This document shows positions 32,230-41,245 of a stretch of 55,410 nucleotides of DNA, piece after piece. A program made the translations under genes and the position numbers. Below the pieces are notes generated by a model. That model had not been told where the DNA came from. It was given only the letters and a program-made list of their open reading frames with translations, and did not search any database. The DNA comes from Oscillospiraceae bacterium (GTDB lineage Bacteria > Bacillota > Clostridia > Oscillospirales > Ruminococcaceae): contig JAFUHM010000063.1 in NCBI GenBank assembly GCA_017468865.1, positions 1-55,410 on the forward strand. The letters run 5' to 3'. Each line of letters starts with the position of its first letter. Within the stretch, counting starts at the first letter, position 1.

Positions 32230-34061
32230 AGATGAAGAAGACAGTTGCCGGTGTTCTCGCTGGCGCTATGGCCGTATCTGCAATGGCTGCTACTGTTTCC
32301 GCTGATGGTCAGGAGACCATATCCCTCACTTATGACCTCAAGGCATATTTCGAGGATGTTGGAGACGGCAAGATCACTTATATCGCTACTTGGGCTGATT
32401 CCACACAGGGTAACCAGTATGGCATCCAGAAGAGCGCTGTAGTTCTCGATGGCTACACCTATGATGCATATCTCGGATTTGGCGTAAACAATGTTGCTTA
32501 TGACGTAGTAGGCACTCCTTACGTTTCTACTCCTTATGCAGCAGAAGTTACCGTAAAGGCTCTCTCAAAGACTGACGGTCAGAGATCCAACTCTGTAACT
32601 CAGACATTCAAGTACATTGCTACTCAGCAGTTCGGCGATGACGACTTCGATCCCTTCAAGGGCCAGTACGACTACATCGCAACTGATGCAGTTTTCAACA
32701 AGGAAGTTAATGATACCAAGTACGATTTCGTACTCCCCATCCTCTTCTCTAACAACGTTACTACTACAAGCAATGCTGCTGCTATCTTCAATGCTTTCGA
32801 TCTCTTTACTCTCGGTTATTCCGAGACTCTCGACGGCACTGTAACAGCTGCTGCTCAGGGCGACGCTATCGGTTTCTCCGGTCTCTCCGTAAGAATCTGG
32901 TACAAGACTCCTAACAAGGTTAGAAAGTACTCCAACAACTCCTGGACCTGGAACGGCATGACCACCAATGCTAATGCTAACTACATCAGCGTTGCTGCTT
33001 ATGACCTCCTCGGCATCGACTACAAGAAGACTGAGGCTCCCAAGGTTACTGAGTACGGCGGAACATTCAGCTCCAACATGAAGACCATGCCCGCAACTGC
33101 TGGTTGGAACGGTCTTACCCTCAAGGATGCAGGCGAGAAGGTTTATCCTTTCAGAACTAACCTCAAGCCCGTTGACTACACTGTTTCCAGCGGCGACGTT
33201 CTGAGAACTGACGACGTTATCTACGCTCTCAAGACCAGAAAGTCCGGCGGTAACTTCTACACTTATCCTCTCTCCGTTCTTAACGATGCTATCGCTAACA
33301 ACGAGAAGGTAACATTCACATTCACCGGTTACGATGGATATGTTTCCACCGCTAACTCCACTCTCCTCCAGCAGTGGGTTGAGCCCTACAGAGCTTATGG
33401 CTGGTCCACAGGTTCTTCTGACTGGAAGTCTCCTACATTCGGTCAGCATGTATATGCTAACACCGTAACTGTTCAGACTCCTTACAACACCAACACTACT
33501 GTTGGCAACGCATACACCGGTCAGGCTGCTAACCCCAGCACTTATGACCAGTATGGTTCCTACAGCCAGGCTTGGGCAGTTAACCTCTTCACAGGTGCTA
33601 TCGTTGTTAACTCTGAGGTAACAATGCAGCTCAACGACACTGACAAGTTCCAGTGGGGCGCTAACACCCTCAGCTTCGTATGGCAGGATATCATCGAAGA
33701 TGGTAAGATCACCAATGCTAAGCAGCTCCTTACTTCCATGCTCCTTTACACTCCTACTGAGTGGTATTGGGACAACCTGACTGTTAACGTTGAGGCTGGT
33801 GCAGCTGAGGACGTTGACAACGCAGCTGGCCTCGAGGGCGAGGGCGAAGAACTCGTTGAAGAGGAAGTTGAAGAAGAGGTTGTTGAGGAAGTAGAAGTTG
33901 AAGAGCCCGAGTTTGTTGAGGAAGAGGTAGAGGTAGTTGAGGAAGCTCCCGCTCCTGTTGAGACCGCTCCTTCTCCCAAGACCGGTAACGCTCCTGTAGC
34001 ACTCGCAGTTATCCCTGTAGCTCTCGCTGCAGCAGCTGTAGTTGCTAAGAAGAGAGGCTAA
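32226..34061 (+). CDS. Abundant secreted surface protein with SPKTG wall-sorting signal
   Basis: 611 residues. A signal peptide (MKMKKTVAGVLAGAMAVSAM) leads to a long beta-rich ectodomain with many Thr, Ser, Asn and Tyr residues. A tail of Val/Glu repeats (about 530-580; ELVEEEVEEEVVEEVEVE) is followed by SPKTGN, a hydrophobic span and the basic end KKRG. This is an LPXTG-like cell-wall sorting signal of the SPKTG type known to be used by class B sortase in Clostridioides difficile. Codons are heavily biased (GCT, CTC, AAC, AAG, GAC, ACC), two identical strong promoters precede it, and the SD AAGGAGGAA is excellent. It looks like a major surface or S-layer-like protein. The ectodomain family is not recognised. 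Confidence 0.85.
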   Translation: MKMKKTVAGVLAGAMAVSAMAATVSADGQETISLTYDLKAYFEDVGDGKITYIATWADSTQGNQYGIQKSAVVLDGYTYDAYLGFGVNNVAYDVVGTPYVSTPYAAEVTVKALSKTDGQRSNSVTQTFKYIATQQFGDDDFDPFKGQYDYIATDAVFNKEVNDTKYDFVLPILFSNNVTTTSNAAAIFNAFDLFTLGYSETLDGTVTAAAQGDAIGFSGLSVRIWYKTPNKVRKYSNNSWTWNGMTTNANANYISVAAYDLLGIDYKKTEAPKVTEYGGTFSSNMKTMPATAGWNGLTLKDAGEKVYPFRTNLKPVDYTVSSGDVLRTDDVIYALKTRKSGGNFYTYPLSVLNDAIANNEKVTFTFTGYDGYVSTANSTLLQQWVEPYRAYGWSTGSSDWKSPTFGQHVYANTVTVQTPYNTNTTVGNAYTGQAANPSTYDQYGSYSQAWAVNLFTGAIVVNSEVTMQLNDTDKFQWGANTLSFVWQDIIEDGKITNAKQLLTSMLLYTPTEWYWDNLTVNVEAGAAEDVDNAAGLEGEGEELVEEEVEEEVVEEVEVEEPEFVEEEVEVVEEAPAPVETAPSPKTGNAPVALAVIPVALAAAAVVAKKRG

Positions 34062-34104
34062 TCCAGTCGATCGTAAGATTTGACGAAAATTTCTCAGACT
34101 ATTG

Positions 34105-34131
34105 TGCACCCTTCGCAAGAAGGGTGCATTT
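34105..34131 (+). terminator. Terminator after the surface-protein gene
   Basis: TGCACCCTTC-GCAA-GAAGGGTGCA followed by TTTCT. Confidence 0.8.
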
Positions 34132-34600
34132 CTGTCGGCAGTGCCGACTGCCATTTCGTATATTAAATATGCCGAGCCCTTTTCCAAAAGGCTCGGCAGT
34201 CGGCTGTGCCGACAGCCAATACGTTGATCAGTTTTTCCGGGCGGACTTAATATGGCTCGACCGTCTAACTATTTAAATAAATGCAGCATAAAAGAAAAGT
34301 TTCCCCATCGTTAGTCAAAGAGAAAAGCCTGAAGAGAAAAAATCGGGAAGGGAGATAGGTAAGGGAAAGAGAGTGCAGAGGGAAAACCGTAAGGGAAGGG
34401 GGAAAGCCCGATTTTTTGTCGGATTTTATTTTTCCCCCTTCCCTTTTGGTTTTCCCTTTGCTCCTCATGGAAGCGCAAGCAAAAGCCTTACCCTTCCGAC
34501 AAATAAAGAACAAAGCAGCGGGCGGGCGGGCACAGCCCGCAGCGGTTTCGTTCATTCACTTACATTGGGCGGACTTAATATGGCTCGACCGGTTGGTAAT
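34131..34600. repeat. Composite intergenic repeat island 3
   Basis: R1-type pieces (about 34131-34270 with GTCGGCAGTGCCGAC and GTCGGCTGTGCCGAC palindromes, ending GGCTCGACCG) flank an R2 unit (about 34325-34475) with the long GGGAAAACC...GGTTTTCCC hairpin. A second R1 unit (about 34518-34590) follows. The ORF on the minus strand here belongs to the repeat. Confidence 0.85.
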
Positions 34601-34728
34601 GGTTACGCCCTATTCTAATATTAAATATCCCGAGCCTTTTCCGACAGGCTCGGCAGATTCTATTCTCTCATGTCAAGAACAGTATCGGTTCAGGGCTAAA
34701 AGTAAAGGCGATTTTTTATTCCTACCCA

Positions 34729-34757
34729 TTGCATTTTAAGAGATAATATGCTATAAT
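34729..34757 (+). promoter_or_regulatory. Promoter of the flippase gene
   Basis: TTGCAT (34729-34734), 17-bp spacer, TATAAT (34752-34757), about 50 bp before the start codon. Confidence 0.65.
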
Positions 34758-34808
34758 TAAAAGGTATGGATATTGAGGGGGTCCCCTCTGACTGATATGA
34801 GGTTAATT

Positions 34809-36224
34809 ATGGCGGCTCAGACCGGAAAATATAAGAAACTGCTGTTGAATACCTTTATCTTCGGAATAGGTCAGTTCCTTTCCAAGATAGTAGGTTTCCT
34901 GCTGGTAATAATCTACACCCACTTCATGACGGAGGCGGAATACTCCTCCGGACAGCTTGTCTATCAGACAGTAAATCTCCTTGTCCCGCTGGTGACATTC
35001 TCCATGAGGGATGCGGTCATCCGCTTCGGCATGGACAAGGCATTTGACAAGAGGAAGGTCTACACAGGCGCCTGTGCGGCGCTGTTTGTGGGAATGGCGG
35101 TGCTTGCCCTCGGGTCGCCGCTTATACGCTTGAATGAGAAGATAGGCTCATTCACGGTACTGCTGTACATCTACTGTTATTTCTCCTGCTTCCGTGACAT
35201 CACATCCACCTTCACCCGATCACGGGGAATGGTGAAGCTGTTCATGGTGGACGGAGTGCTGACGACTATAACACAGGTCATCTGCAATGTGGTCTTCATC
35301 ATCGGACTAAAAATGTCCGTCAGGGGATACATTCTGTCATTCATCGTCAGCGACCTGTTTTCCATCACTTTCCTGTATATCATGGGAAACACCGCAAAAT
35401 ATGCGGATACAAAGTACTTCGATTCGAAAGTTCTCCGACAGATGCTGTCATTCTCCATATGGCTCATCCCCACATACATCCTCTGGTGGGTGACATCATC
35501 CTCCGATCAGTGGTTCATCGTTCATATGGTGGGCGACACGGAGAACGGAATTTACAGCATCGCCTACAAGCTCCCGACTTTGCTCATGTTCGTGACTACC
35601 ATGTTCTATCAGGCATGGCAGATGTCCTCGATAGAGGAGAAGGACAGCAGGGGCATCGGGAAATTCTATCAGACTGTCTTCGGCTCCTATTCATCGCTGC
35701 TGTTCGTTGCAGCTGCGGGACTTATCCTTTTCGTCAAGCCCCTGACCTTCATACTGACGGGGGACGGCAGCAACGGCACCAGATTCTATGAGGCATACGC
35801 ATTCACACCTATCCTCATAATCTCCATGCTGTTCCAGTGCTTCTGTCAGTTCCTTTCGTCGGTCTACACCACCACGAAGCGCTCGGTCAACTCCCTCACC
35901 ACCGCACTTGTAGCGGCTCTGACCAACATCGTGCTCAATCTCTTTCTTATCAAGGCATTCGGCATATGGGGCGCAGCCATTGCCACCGCATTCTCCTACG
36001 TTGCCTGCTTCATCGTAAGGCTGTGGGACGTGCGCAGGTTCATCTATTTCAAGGTAAATCTTGCCCGTTTCGGGATCAACTCCCTTGCCGTGGTAATCAT
36101 GGCATTCATCGCCGCAAAGGAGCCGCCCCTCAAATATGTATGGCTCACACTTGTTTTCGTGCTCCTCACCAGCATCAACTTCGGCAACGTGCTGAAGACC
36201 GTCAAGCGGCTGCTCCGCAGATGA
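34809..36224 (+). CDS. Oligosaccharide flippase (Wzx/MATE-like membrane exporter)
   Basis: 471 residues with about 12-14 membrane helices, the size and layout of Wzx-type and MVF-fold flippases that move lipid-linked sugar units across the cytoplasmic membrane. Visible are the Phe/Gly-rich first helix (NTFIFGIGQFLSKIVGFLLV), conserved short loops such as VTSSSDQWFIV, and alternating helix pairs to the C-terminus (NSLAVVIMAFIAAK, YVWLTLVFVLLTS). The start at 34809 follows GAGGTTAAT; two upstream in-frame ATGs lack an SD. It is near rhamnose and glycosyltransferase genes (39.5-43 kb), so it may serve the same surface polysaccharide. Its substrate is unknown. Confidence 0.88.
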   Translation: MAAQTGKYKKLLLNTFIFGIGQFLSKIVGFLLVIIYTHFMTEAEYSSGQLVYQTVNLLVPLVTFSMRDAVIRFGMDKAFDKRKVYTGACAALFVGMAVLALGSPLIRLNEKIGSFTVLLYIYCYFSCFRDITSTFTRSRGMVKLFMVDGVLTTITQVICNVVFIIGLKMSVRGYILSFIVSDLFSITFLYIMGNTAKYADTKYFDSKVLRQMLSFSIWLIPTYILWWVTSSSDQWFIVHMVGDTENGIYSIAYKLPTLLMFVTTMFYQAWQMSSIEEKDSRGIGKFYQTVFGSYSSLLFVAAAGLILFVKPLTFILTGDGSNGTRFYEAYAFTPILIISMLFQCFCQFLSSVYTTTKRSVNSLTTALVAALTNIVLNLFLIKAFGIWGAAIATAFSYVACFIVRLWDVRRFIYFKVNLARFGINSLAVVIMAFIAAKEPPLKYVWLTLVFVLLTSINFGNVLKTVKRLLRR

Positions 36225-36280
36225 CTGTTGGATCTCCATAGATTATCCCACGGACTGTATCGGAACGGAGCTGACAGAAT

Positions 36281-36895
36281 ATGAAGACAGTTTTATTGAT
36301 AGCTTGTATCGGACATATCTTATGCGGTATCTGCGACTGCCTGCTGGGATACTCCCCTGACGGAAGGCTTGACCTGAAGGGGGCATTAAAGTCCCCCGAA
36401 AAGATGCGGGAAGTATTCAGCGGCTATCCTGTCAAATGGGCAATGATCTCTATTATGCTGGGTGTTTATGCCATCACGGCGTTCGGCTTCGGATATTTGT
36501 CCCTCAGCCGATGGATGGAGCAGTACTCAGCCACGGCCGCTGCCGTTATGTATATCTCGGCTGTCGTATTCCTGATCTCTATCGTTGTACATCATATCGT
36601 ATGCGGTCTGGTGGAATGGTTGTATGTGCGGCTCGGACGGACGGATGAGGCAAGAGAAGCGGCACTGGAATTCCAGATGAAGACGATAGCTACTATGATC
36701 GTGGGATATGTGGGACTGGCATCATTTCTCATTACGCTTATCATCATGGTAATAACGGGCAGGACCTCGCTGCCGCAGTGGGCGTGCGTGATAAACACGC
36801 TGCCCCTTATGATCCTTCTGCTCCCCACTAAGCTGCCTGCAAAGGGAAATATTGCGGGTGCGATAATGTACCTTGGCTTGTTTATCCTGCTGTAA
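36281..36895 (+). CDS. Six-span membrane protein, DUF6796-like
   Basis: 204 residues with about six membrane helices (for example VLLIACIGHILCGICDCLL, AAAVMYISAVVFLISIVVHHIV, GYVGLASFLITLIIMVI, IAGAIMYLGLFILL). A His pair (VVHHIVCG) and a conserved-looking GHILCGICDCLLGYSPDG at the N-terminus are notable. Layout resembles DUF6796-type proteins, which is a memory of pattern and not a firm match. It follows the flippase by 56 bp in the same direction and ends at the shared terminator 36918-36944. Function unknown. Confidence 0.6.
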   Translation: MKTVLLIACIGHILCGICDCLLGYSPDGRLDLKGALKSPEKMREVFSGYPVKWAMISIMLGVYAITAFGFGYLSLSRWMEQYSATAAAVMYISAVVFLISIVVHHIVCGLVEWLYVRLGRTDEAREAALEFQMKTIATMIVGYVGLASFLITLIIMVITGRTSLPQWACVINTLPLMILLLPTKLPAKGNIAGAIMYLGLFILL

Positions 36896-36917
36896 CATCT
36901 GCACCCACATAAAAACA

Positions 36918-36944
36918 TTGCCCCTGAGCGATGCTCAGGGGCAA
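36918..36944. terminator. Bidirectional terminator
   Basis: TTGCCCCTGAGC-GAT-GCTCAGGGGCAA between converging genes, flanked by A-rich and A/T-rich runs. Confidence 0.8.
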
Positions 36945-36952
36945 AACTCATG

Positions 36953-37918
36953 CTATTTATTTGCCTGTTCCCGTATGAGCGCCCTCACCTCGTCGGGGGT
37001 GGGCATAGCGGGGATAGCGCCCTTCCGTGAGGAAGTCAGCGCACCGCAGGCGTTGCCGAGCATCGCCATCTGCTCAATGTCCTCCGGCTCAAGCTCATCT
37101 ATCTCCTTGCCGATGGACAGCAGCTTGTACAGAAATCCGCCGAAGAAGCTGTCCCCTGCCCCCAGCGTATCCACGATGTTGACAGAATAGGAGGGATAGG
37201 TCTCTATCCCCTTCTTCGTGGCGACGACGCAGCCCTTCGCCCCCTGTGTGACGATGACTATCTTCACGCCCTGGGACAGCAGCTTTGATATGGAGATGAA
37301 GAGCGTCCCCGAATCCGTCAGCATCTGAAGCTCATCATCGCTCACCTTGATTATGTCGGCAAGCTTTGCCGCCTGTCTTATGGTGAGCAGGGCAGCTTCC
37401 CTGTCCTCCCAGAGGGAGGGCCTCCAGTTGGGATCGAATGCGGTGAGATGTCCCTTATACCGTGCATATTCGACCGCCGAGAGGACGGCTGTCTTTGACG
37501 GTTCGCTGGTGAGGCAGAGTGAACCGTAGTAGAGGATCTTGCATCCGTCTATCATCTCACGGTTGACCTCGCCGTAGCGAATGTTCAGGTCTGCGCTGAC
37601 CTCCGGCGCACGGTAGAATACAAAGTCACGCTCCCCGTCGGGGGTGTTGCGGACGAATGACAGGGTGGTGCAGTAATTCCCGTCCAGGATAAGTCCCGAC
37701 GTTTCCACGCCGTTCTTCCTCAGCTCCTTCTGGAGCGCAAAGCCGAACATATCCCTTCCTATCTTGCCGATAAATCCTGATGATGCACCGAGCTTTGAAG
37801 TCATACATACCACGTTGGCAGGCGCACCGCCCGCACACGGCTTATATACGTCCTCACCGTCTGCTGTCATATGTGTGAAATCCACCAGCAGTTCGCCGAT
37901 GGCTACTATATCGGGCAT
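36953..37918 (-). CDS. PfkB-family carbohydrate kinase (fructokinase-like)
   Basis: 321 residues, ribokinase fold. Motifs: VAIGELLVDFTH and CAGGAPANVVCMTSKLGA (substrate region), FDPNWRPSLWEDRE, and DTLGAGDSFFGGFLY with the catalytic Asp of GAGD. The di-glycine and NW pattern fit fructokinases (EC 2.7.1.4), though 2-keto-3-deoxygluconate kinases share it. It phosphorylates a sugar with ATP in the cytosol. Start after GGCGGTGAT. Convergent with the membrane protein at 36281. It reads out of a group of minus-strand genes beginning near 39.4 kb. Confidence 0.9.
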   Translation of the reverse strand: MPDIVAIGELLVDFTHMTADGEDVYKPCAGGAPANVVCMTSKLGASSGFIGKIGRDMFGFALQKELRKNGVETSGLILDGNYCTTLSFVRNTPDGERDFVFYRAPEVSADLNIRYGEVNREMIDGCKILYYGSLCLTSEPSKTAVLSAVEYARYKGHLTAFDPNWRPSLWEDREAALLTIRQAAKLADIIKVSDDELQMLTDSGTLFISISKLLSQGVKIVIVTQGAKGCVVATKKGIETYPSYSVNIVDTLGAGDSFFGGFLYKLLSIGKEIDELEPEDIEQMAMLGNACGALTSSRKGAIPAMPTPDEVRALIREQANK

Positions 37919-37954
37919 TCATATCACCGCCTGTCGGGTAAGGGGTAGACGCTT

Positions 37955-38485
37955 TCAGCCTGCGAATACCCTCTTGAGGAATCTTATGGGAGTCCCTGCC
38001 TTATATACCCAGTGATCGAGAACTTCCCATGCACCGCAGAACTTGTCCGTCAGCGTGATGCAGAAAGTCTCCTTATACTTGGGAGGGAAGGGAGTGAGGG
38101 GGAACATATGCTTTACTATGATATCCTCCTCCAGAGGAGTGAGCTTAAAGTATTTGCGTGCGTTCCTGAGCGCAGTATAGGGATGTGTCCAGCCGTGGAA
38201 CTGACATCCGGGAGCCTTGACGTGCTCATGCCAGTCATAGAGGAACAGATCGTGAAGGAGTGCGCCCCTTGCGCCTGCCCTCGCATCAAGTCCCCACTTC
38301 CTGCACAGAAGGAAATTGTAGTAGGACACATTCACGCTGTGCTGGAAAAGGGATGTATGTCCGTGGTGATGGTATTGCTTCATGGACTGCACTACTTCTG
38401 ACTCCAGCAGATCCTTTACATAGTCATAGTATTCGCAGTCCGAAGGCACTGAGATATCCAGATCGGAACCTATTGCTTTGAGCAT
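37955..38485 (-). CDS. HD-domain phosphohydrolase
   Basis: 176 residues. HD superfamily metal residues are visible: His49 in FQHSVNVSYYNF, His78-Asp79 in GALLHDLFLYDW, and a late Asp in ITLTDKFCGAW. The substrate is not predictable; this short, single-domain HD type acts on small phosphorylated molecules or nucleotides. It begins with a basic-poor, Ser/Asp-rich stretch, and has no sensor domain. It is the middle gene of three minus-strand genes (39439, 38485, 37918) spaced by 18 to 36 bp, which may be one transcript. Confidence 0.85.
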   Translation of the reverse strand: MLKAIGSDLDISVPSDCEYYDYVKDLLESEVVQSMKQYHHHGHTSLFQHSVNVSYYNFLLCRKWGLDARAGARGALLHDLFLYDWHEHVKAPGCQFHGWTHPYTALRNARKYFKLTPLEEDIIVKHMFPLTPFPPKYKETFCITLTDKFCGAWEVLDHWVYKAGTPIRFLKRVFAG

Positions 38486-38503
38486 TTCATTCGTCCTTTC
38501 GTG

Positions 38504-39439
38504 TTAGTTGGCGTTGAACTGTAAGTTTTCAAGGGCCTGGTTCATGAGGATGTAGCGAAGCTCATCGACGCAGCCGTCCGCCGCAAAGTAGCGTGCGAAC
38601 TGCTCGCAGAGCATCATCATATTTGCGCCTCTGCCCTCGATCTTAAAGTTTTCAAACCCCATGGGAACGTACTTCTCACGGATGAGCTGCGGTGTCACCC
38701 AGAGGGGATATGTGCCGTGGAAAAGATCTATCCGACGGTAGGGACATTCCCATTCCTTTGGGGTGTATCTCGCCCTCTCCTCGGGAGGCATACGCATCAG
38801 CTTCTCCCTTTCCTCTTTCCAGTGGAGCTGTTGTTCGCCGATGAACCTGTAATGATCGGCACGGCGCTTGCATCCGGGGACACAGACGGGATTGGACAGC
38901 ACCTCACAGCGAAGCCTTTCTTCAGGGGTAAGCTGTTCGAGTTTCCCGAAATCGTTGTTGAAGTTATAGTCGAGCACCACCAGGGAGTAGGGCTTGGCAA
39001 GCTCCGCCTTGACCTCGTTTATGTCGGTGATGCACTTGCAGGTAGATGAAGTGAGCTTCATCTTCGGATGGTTTTCACGGATGTATGCTTCAAGTATGGG
39101 GGAATACACGATACATTCGTTCATTCCGTTGTCCGCAAAGTCCAGCAGATCGTTGCAGTCGTAGTCGTCAAGATCCGCTTCGGTGAGCAGTGGATTTGTA
39201 AAGGTGAAGCGGTAGGGTATGCCGTGAGCGTTGTACAGCTCGATGAGCGCCTTCGCCTTGGACGGTTTGTACGGGACGTGTATCATCCTGCCGCCGTTCC
39301 ATATGAGGTTGGGCGAGCCGAAGAACGAAGCTATCACCGCATCCTCTCTTATCAGATGCCTGCTGTCCTCAAATGCAGTCATAAGTGAAATGTTGATCGC
39401 CGCATGGCTCCCACATTCGGCTACATGAAATCTCTGCAT
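38504..39439 (-). CDS. Unrecognised Cys-containing protein, 311 residues
   Basis: I do not recognise it. It starts MQRFHVAECGSHAAINISL with a good SD (AAAGGAGAA). Cys positions look structural: SSTCKC, NPVCVPGCKRRADHYRF and EWECPYRR. The CX3C pair with a following His, with two further Cys, could bind an iron-sulfur cluster or zinc. Segments such as GMNECIVYSPILEAYI and YSLVVLDYNFNNDFGKLEQL alternate strand and helix, as in TIM-barrel proteins. The Cys pattern recalls U32-peptidase-like proteins, but the match is weak. It leads the gene group with the HD protein and sugar kinase. Confidence 0.6.
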   Translation of the reverse strand: MQRFHVAECGSHAAINISLMTAFEDSRHLIREDAVIASFFGSPNLIWNGGRMIHVPYKPSKAKALIELYNAHGIPYRFTFTNPLLTEADLDDYDCNDLLDFADNGMNECIVYSPILEAYIRENHPKMKLTSSTCKCITDINEVKAELAKPYSLVVLDYNFNNDFGKLEQLTPEERLRCEVLSNPVCVPGCKRRADHYRFIGEQQLHWKEEREKLMRMPPEERARYTPKEWECPYRRIDLFHGTYPLWVTPQLIREKYVPMGFENFKIEGRGANMMMLCEQFARYFAADGCVDELRYILMNQALENLQFNAN

Positions 39440-39559
39440 CGTCTTTTCTCCTTTATCCGCTCTATCCTTTTATTATATCATATTATGGAGACAAATGCAA
39501 TAGATTAGCTTGATTTTTATAAACCGGAGCTAATAAATTTAAACTCAAATCTGAACATA

Positions 39560-40126
39560 TCAGAAAACAAGACCTGCTTCCCTGAGGGTGGGATTAGCCT
39601 TGTCCTTCTCGGAGAGGATGATCTCCATCCCATCGGGGATATGCCAGTCTGCGGCAATGTCGGGGTCGTTCCATGCGATGCCGCATTCGTCATTGGGCGT
39701 GTAGAAGTTCGTACACTTGTATGTGAATGTGGCGAAGTCGCTCAGCACCACGAACCCGTGCAGAAATCCCTCGGGGATGAGGAACTGCCTTTTGTTCTCC
39801 GCAGAGAGCAGCACGCCTGCGGACTTGCCGTAGGTAGCGCTGTTTCTGCGCAGGTCTACCGCCACGTCCCAGACTTCTCCCTCCGTCACACGCACCAGCT
39901 TCCCCTGGGGATTTGTCCGCTGTGAGTGAAGGCCTCTGAGCACGCCCTTCTTTGAACGGGACTGATTATCCTGCACATATGTCGCAGGTGAGCCGTCAAG
40001 ATGCTTCACATACGGCTCGAACTCCGCATTGTAGGTCTCCATGAAGTATCCTCTGTCATCGCCGAAAACGGTCGGCTCCACGATGAAAAGTCCCTCAATG
40101 CCTGTATCTGTGAATGTAAATTTCAT
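39560..40126 (-). CDS. rfbC: dTDP-4-dehydrorhamnose 3,5-epimerase
   Basis: 188 residues, cupin-fold epimerase of dTDP-L-rhamnose synthesis. Typical motifs: PTVFGDDRGYFMETYN, VLRGLHSQRTNPQGKLVRV (catalytic His) and GEVWDVAVDLRRNSATYGK, plus PEGFLHGFVVLSD. The start follows GAGGAAAAT. It is 15 bp downstream of rfbB on the same transcript. The other two rhamnose genes (rfbA and rfbD) are not in the window. Confidence 0.96.
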   Translation of the reverse strand: MKFTFTDTGIEGLFIVEPTVFGDDRGYFMETYNAEFEPYVKHLDGSPATYVQDNQSRSKKGVLRGLHSQRTNPQGKLVRVTEGEVWDVAVDLRRNSATYGKSAGVLLSAENKRQFLIPEGFLHGFVVLSDFATFTYKCTNFYTPNDECGIAWNDPDIAADWHIPDGMEIILSEKDKANPTLREAGLVF

Positions 40127-40141
40127 ATTTTCCTCTTCCGC

Positions 40142-41161
40142 CTATCTTGCGTTGTACATCCTCTTGTAGTAGTCCTTGTATTCGCCGGAGATGATCTCCT
40201 CCCACCAGTCCCTGTTGGCAAGGTACCAGTCAATGGTCTTCTTGATGCCGTCCTCAAACTTGGTCTCGGGCTCCCATCCGAGCTCGTTCTTTATCTTCGT
40301 GGGGTCGATGGCATACCGCAGGTCATGACCTCTCCTGTCGGGCACGAACTCGATCAGATCCTCCGATTTGCCCAGATGCTTGAGTATCAGCTTCACGATG
40401 TCGATGTTTCGCATCTCGTTGTGTCCGCCTACGTTATATACCTCGCCTGCACGTCCATTGTGTATGATAAGGTCTATTGCCTTGCAGTGATCCTCGACAT
40501 ACAGCCAGTCACGCACGTTCTCTCCTGTGCCGTATACGGGGAGCTTCTTGTCGGCAAGGGCATTCGCTATCATGAGAGGTATCAGCTTCTCGGGGAAGTG
40601 ATAGGGTCCGTAGTTGTTCGAGCAGCGTGATATGGTCACGGGAAGGCCGTAGGTGCGGTTATAAGCCAGACACAGCATATCCGCAGATGCCTTTGATGCG
40701 GAATAGGGGCTCGATGTGTGGATGGGCGTCTCCTCCGTGAAGAAAAGGTCGGGGCGGTCAAGGGGAAGATCGCCGTACACCTCATCGGTGGACACCTGAT
40801 GATAGCGCTTTATCCCGTATCTGCGGCACGCATCCATCATGACAGCCGTGCCGAGGATATTCGTCTGAAGGAATACGGTAGGCTCTTCGATGGAGCGGTC
40901 AACATGGCTCTCGGCGGCGAAGTTCACCACCATATCGGGCTTTTCCTCCATGAATATCTTGTACACATCCCCTCTCTCGGTAATGTCCACCTGACAGAAG
41001 CGGAAGTTGGGGTCGTCCTTTACAGGATCGAGGGTGGCAAGGTTCCCCGCATAGGTAAGGCTGTCGAGGCAGACGATGCGGTAGTCGGGATGCTTTCTGA
41101 GCATATAGTGTATAAAGTTGCCGCCGATAAAGCCGGCGCCGCCGGTAACGATGATAGTCAT
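40142..41161 (-). CDS. rfbB: dTDP-glucose 4,6-dehydratase
   Basis: 339 residues, short-chain dehydrogenase fold. NAD-binding TGGAGFIGGNFIHY, catalytic YSASKASADM (Tyr-X3-Lys), and GENVRDWLYVEDHCKAID. It makes dTDP-4-keto-6-deoxyglucose, the second step to dTDP-rhamnose. The start at 41161 follows AAGGAGATA; a 22-residue longer frame lacks an SD. It precedes rfbC by 15 bp. Two glycosyltransferase genes lie directly upstream on the same strand, so rhamnose transfer to a wall or capsule polysaccharide is the likely context. Confidence 0.97.
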   Translation of the reverse strand: MTIIVTGGAGFIGGNFIHYMLRKHPDYRIVCLDSLTYAGNLATLDPVKDDPNFRFCQVDITERGDVYKIFMEEKPDMVVNFAAESHVDRSIEEPTVFLQTNILGTAVMMDACRRYGIKRYHQVSTDEVYGDLPLDRPDLFFTEETPIHTSSPYSASKASADMLCLAYNRTYGLPVTISRCSNNYGPYHFPEKLIPLMIANALADKKLPVYGTGENVRDWLYVEDHCKAIDLIIHNGRAGEVYNVGGHNEMRNIDIVKLILKHLGKSEDLIEFVPDRRGHDLRYAIDPTKIKNELGWEPETKFEDGIKKTIDWYLANRDWWEEIISGEYKDYYKRMYNAR

Positions 41162-41245
41162 ATCGTATCTCCTTATGATATTGTTATCGTTCTTGTTCGG
41201 ATGCCTGATACTGTTTTCCGCCCGCAAGTCCGTCGGGGAACAGTA

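Noticed and set aside
32565..34187. Long minus-strand ORF opposite the surface protein (540 codons)
   Set aside because: A codon-bias shadow; the peptide is Ser/Val/Leu-rich, runs into the terminator and has no SD.
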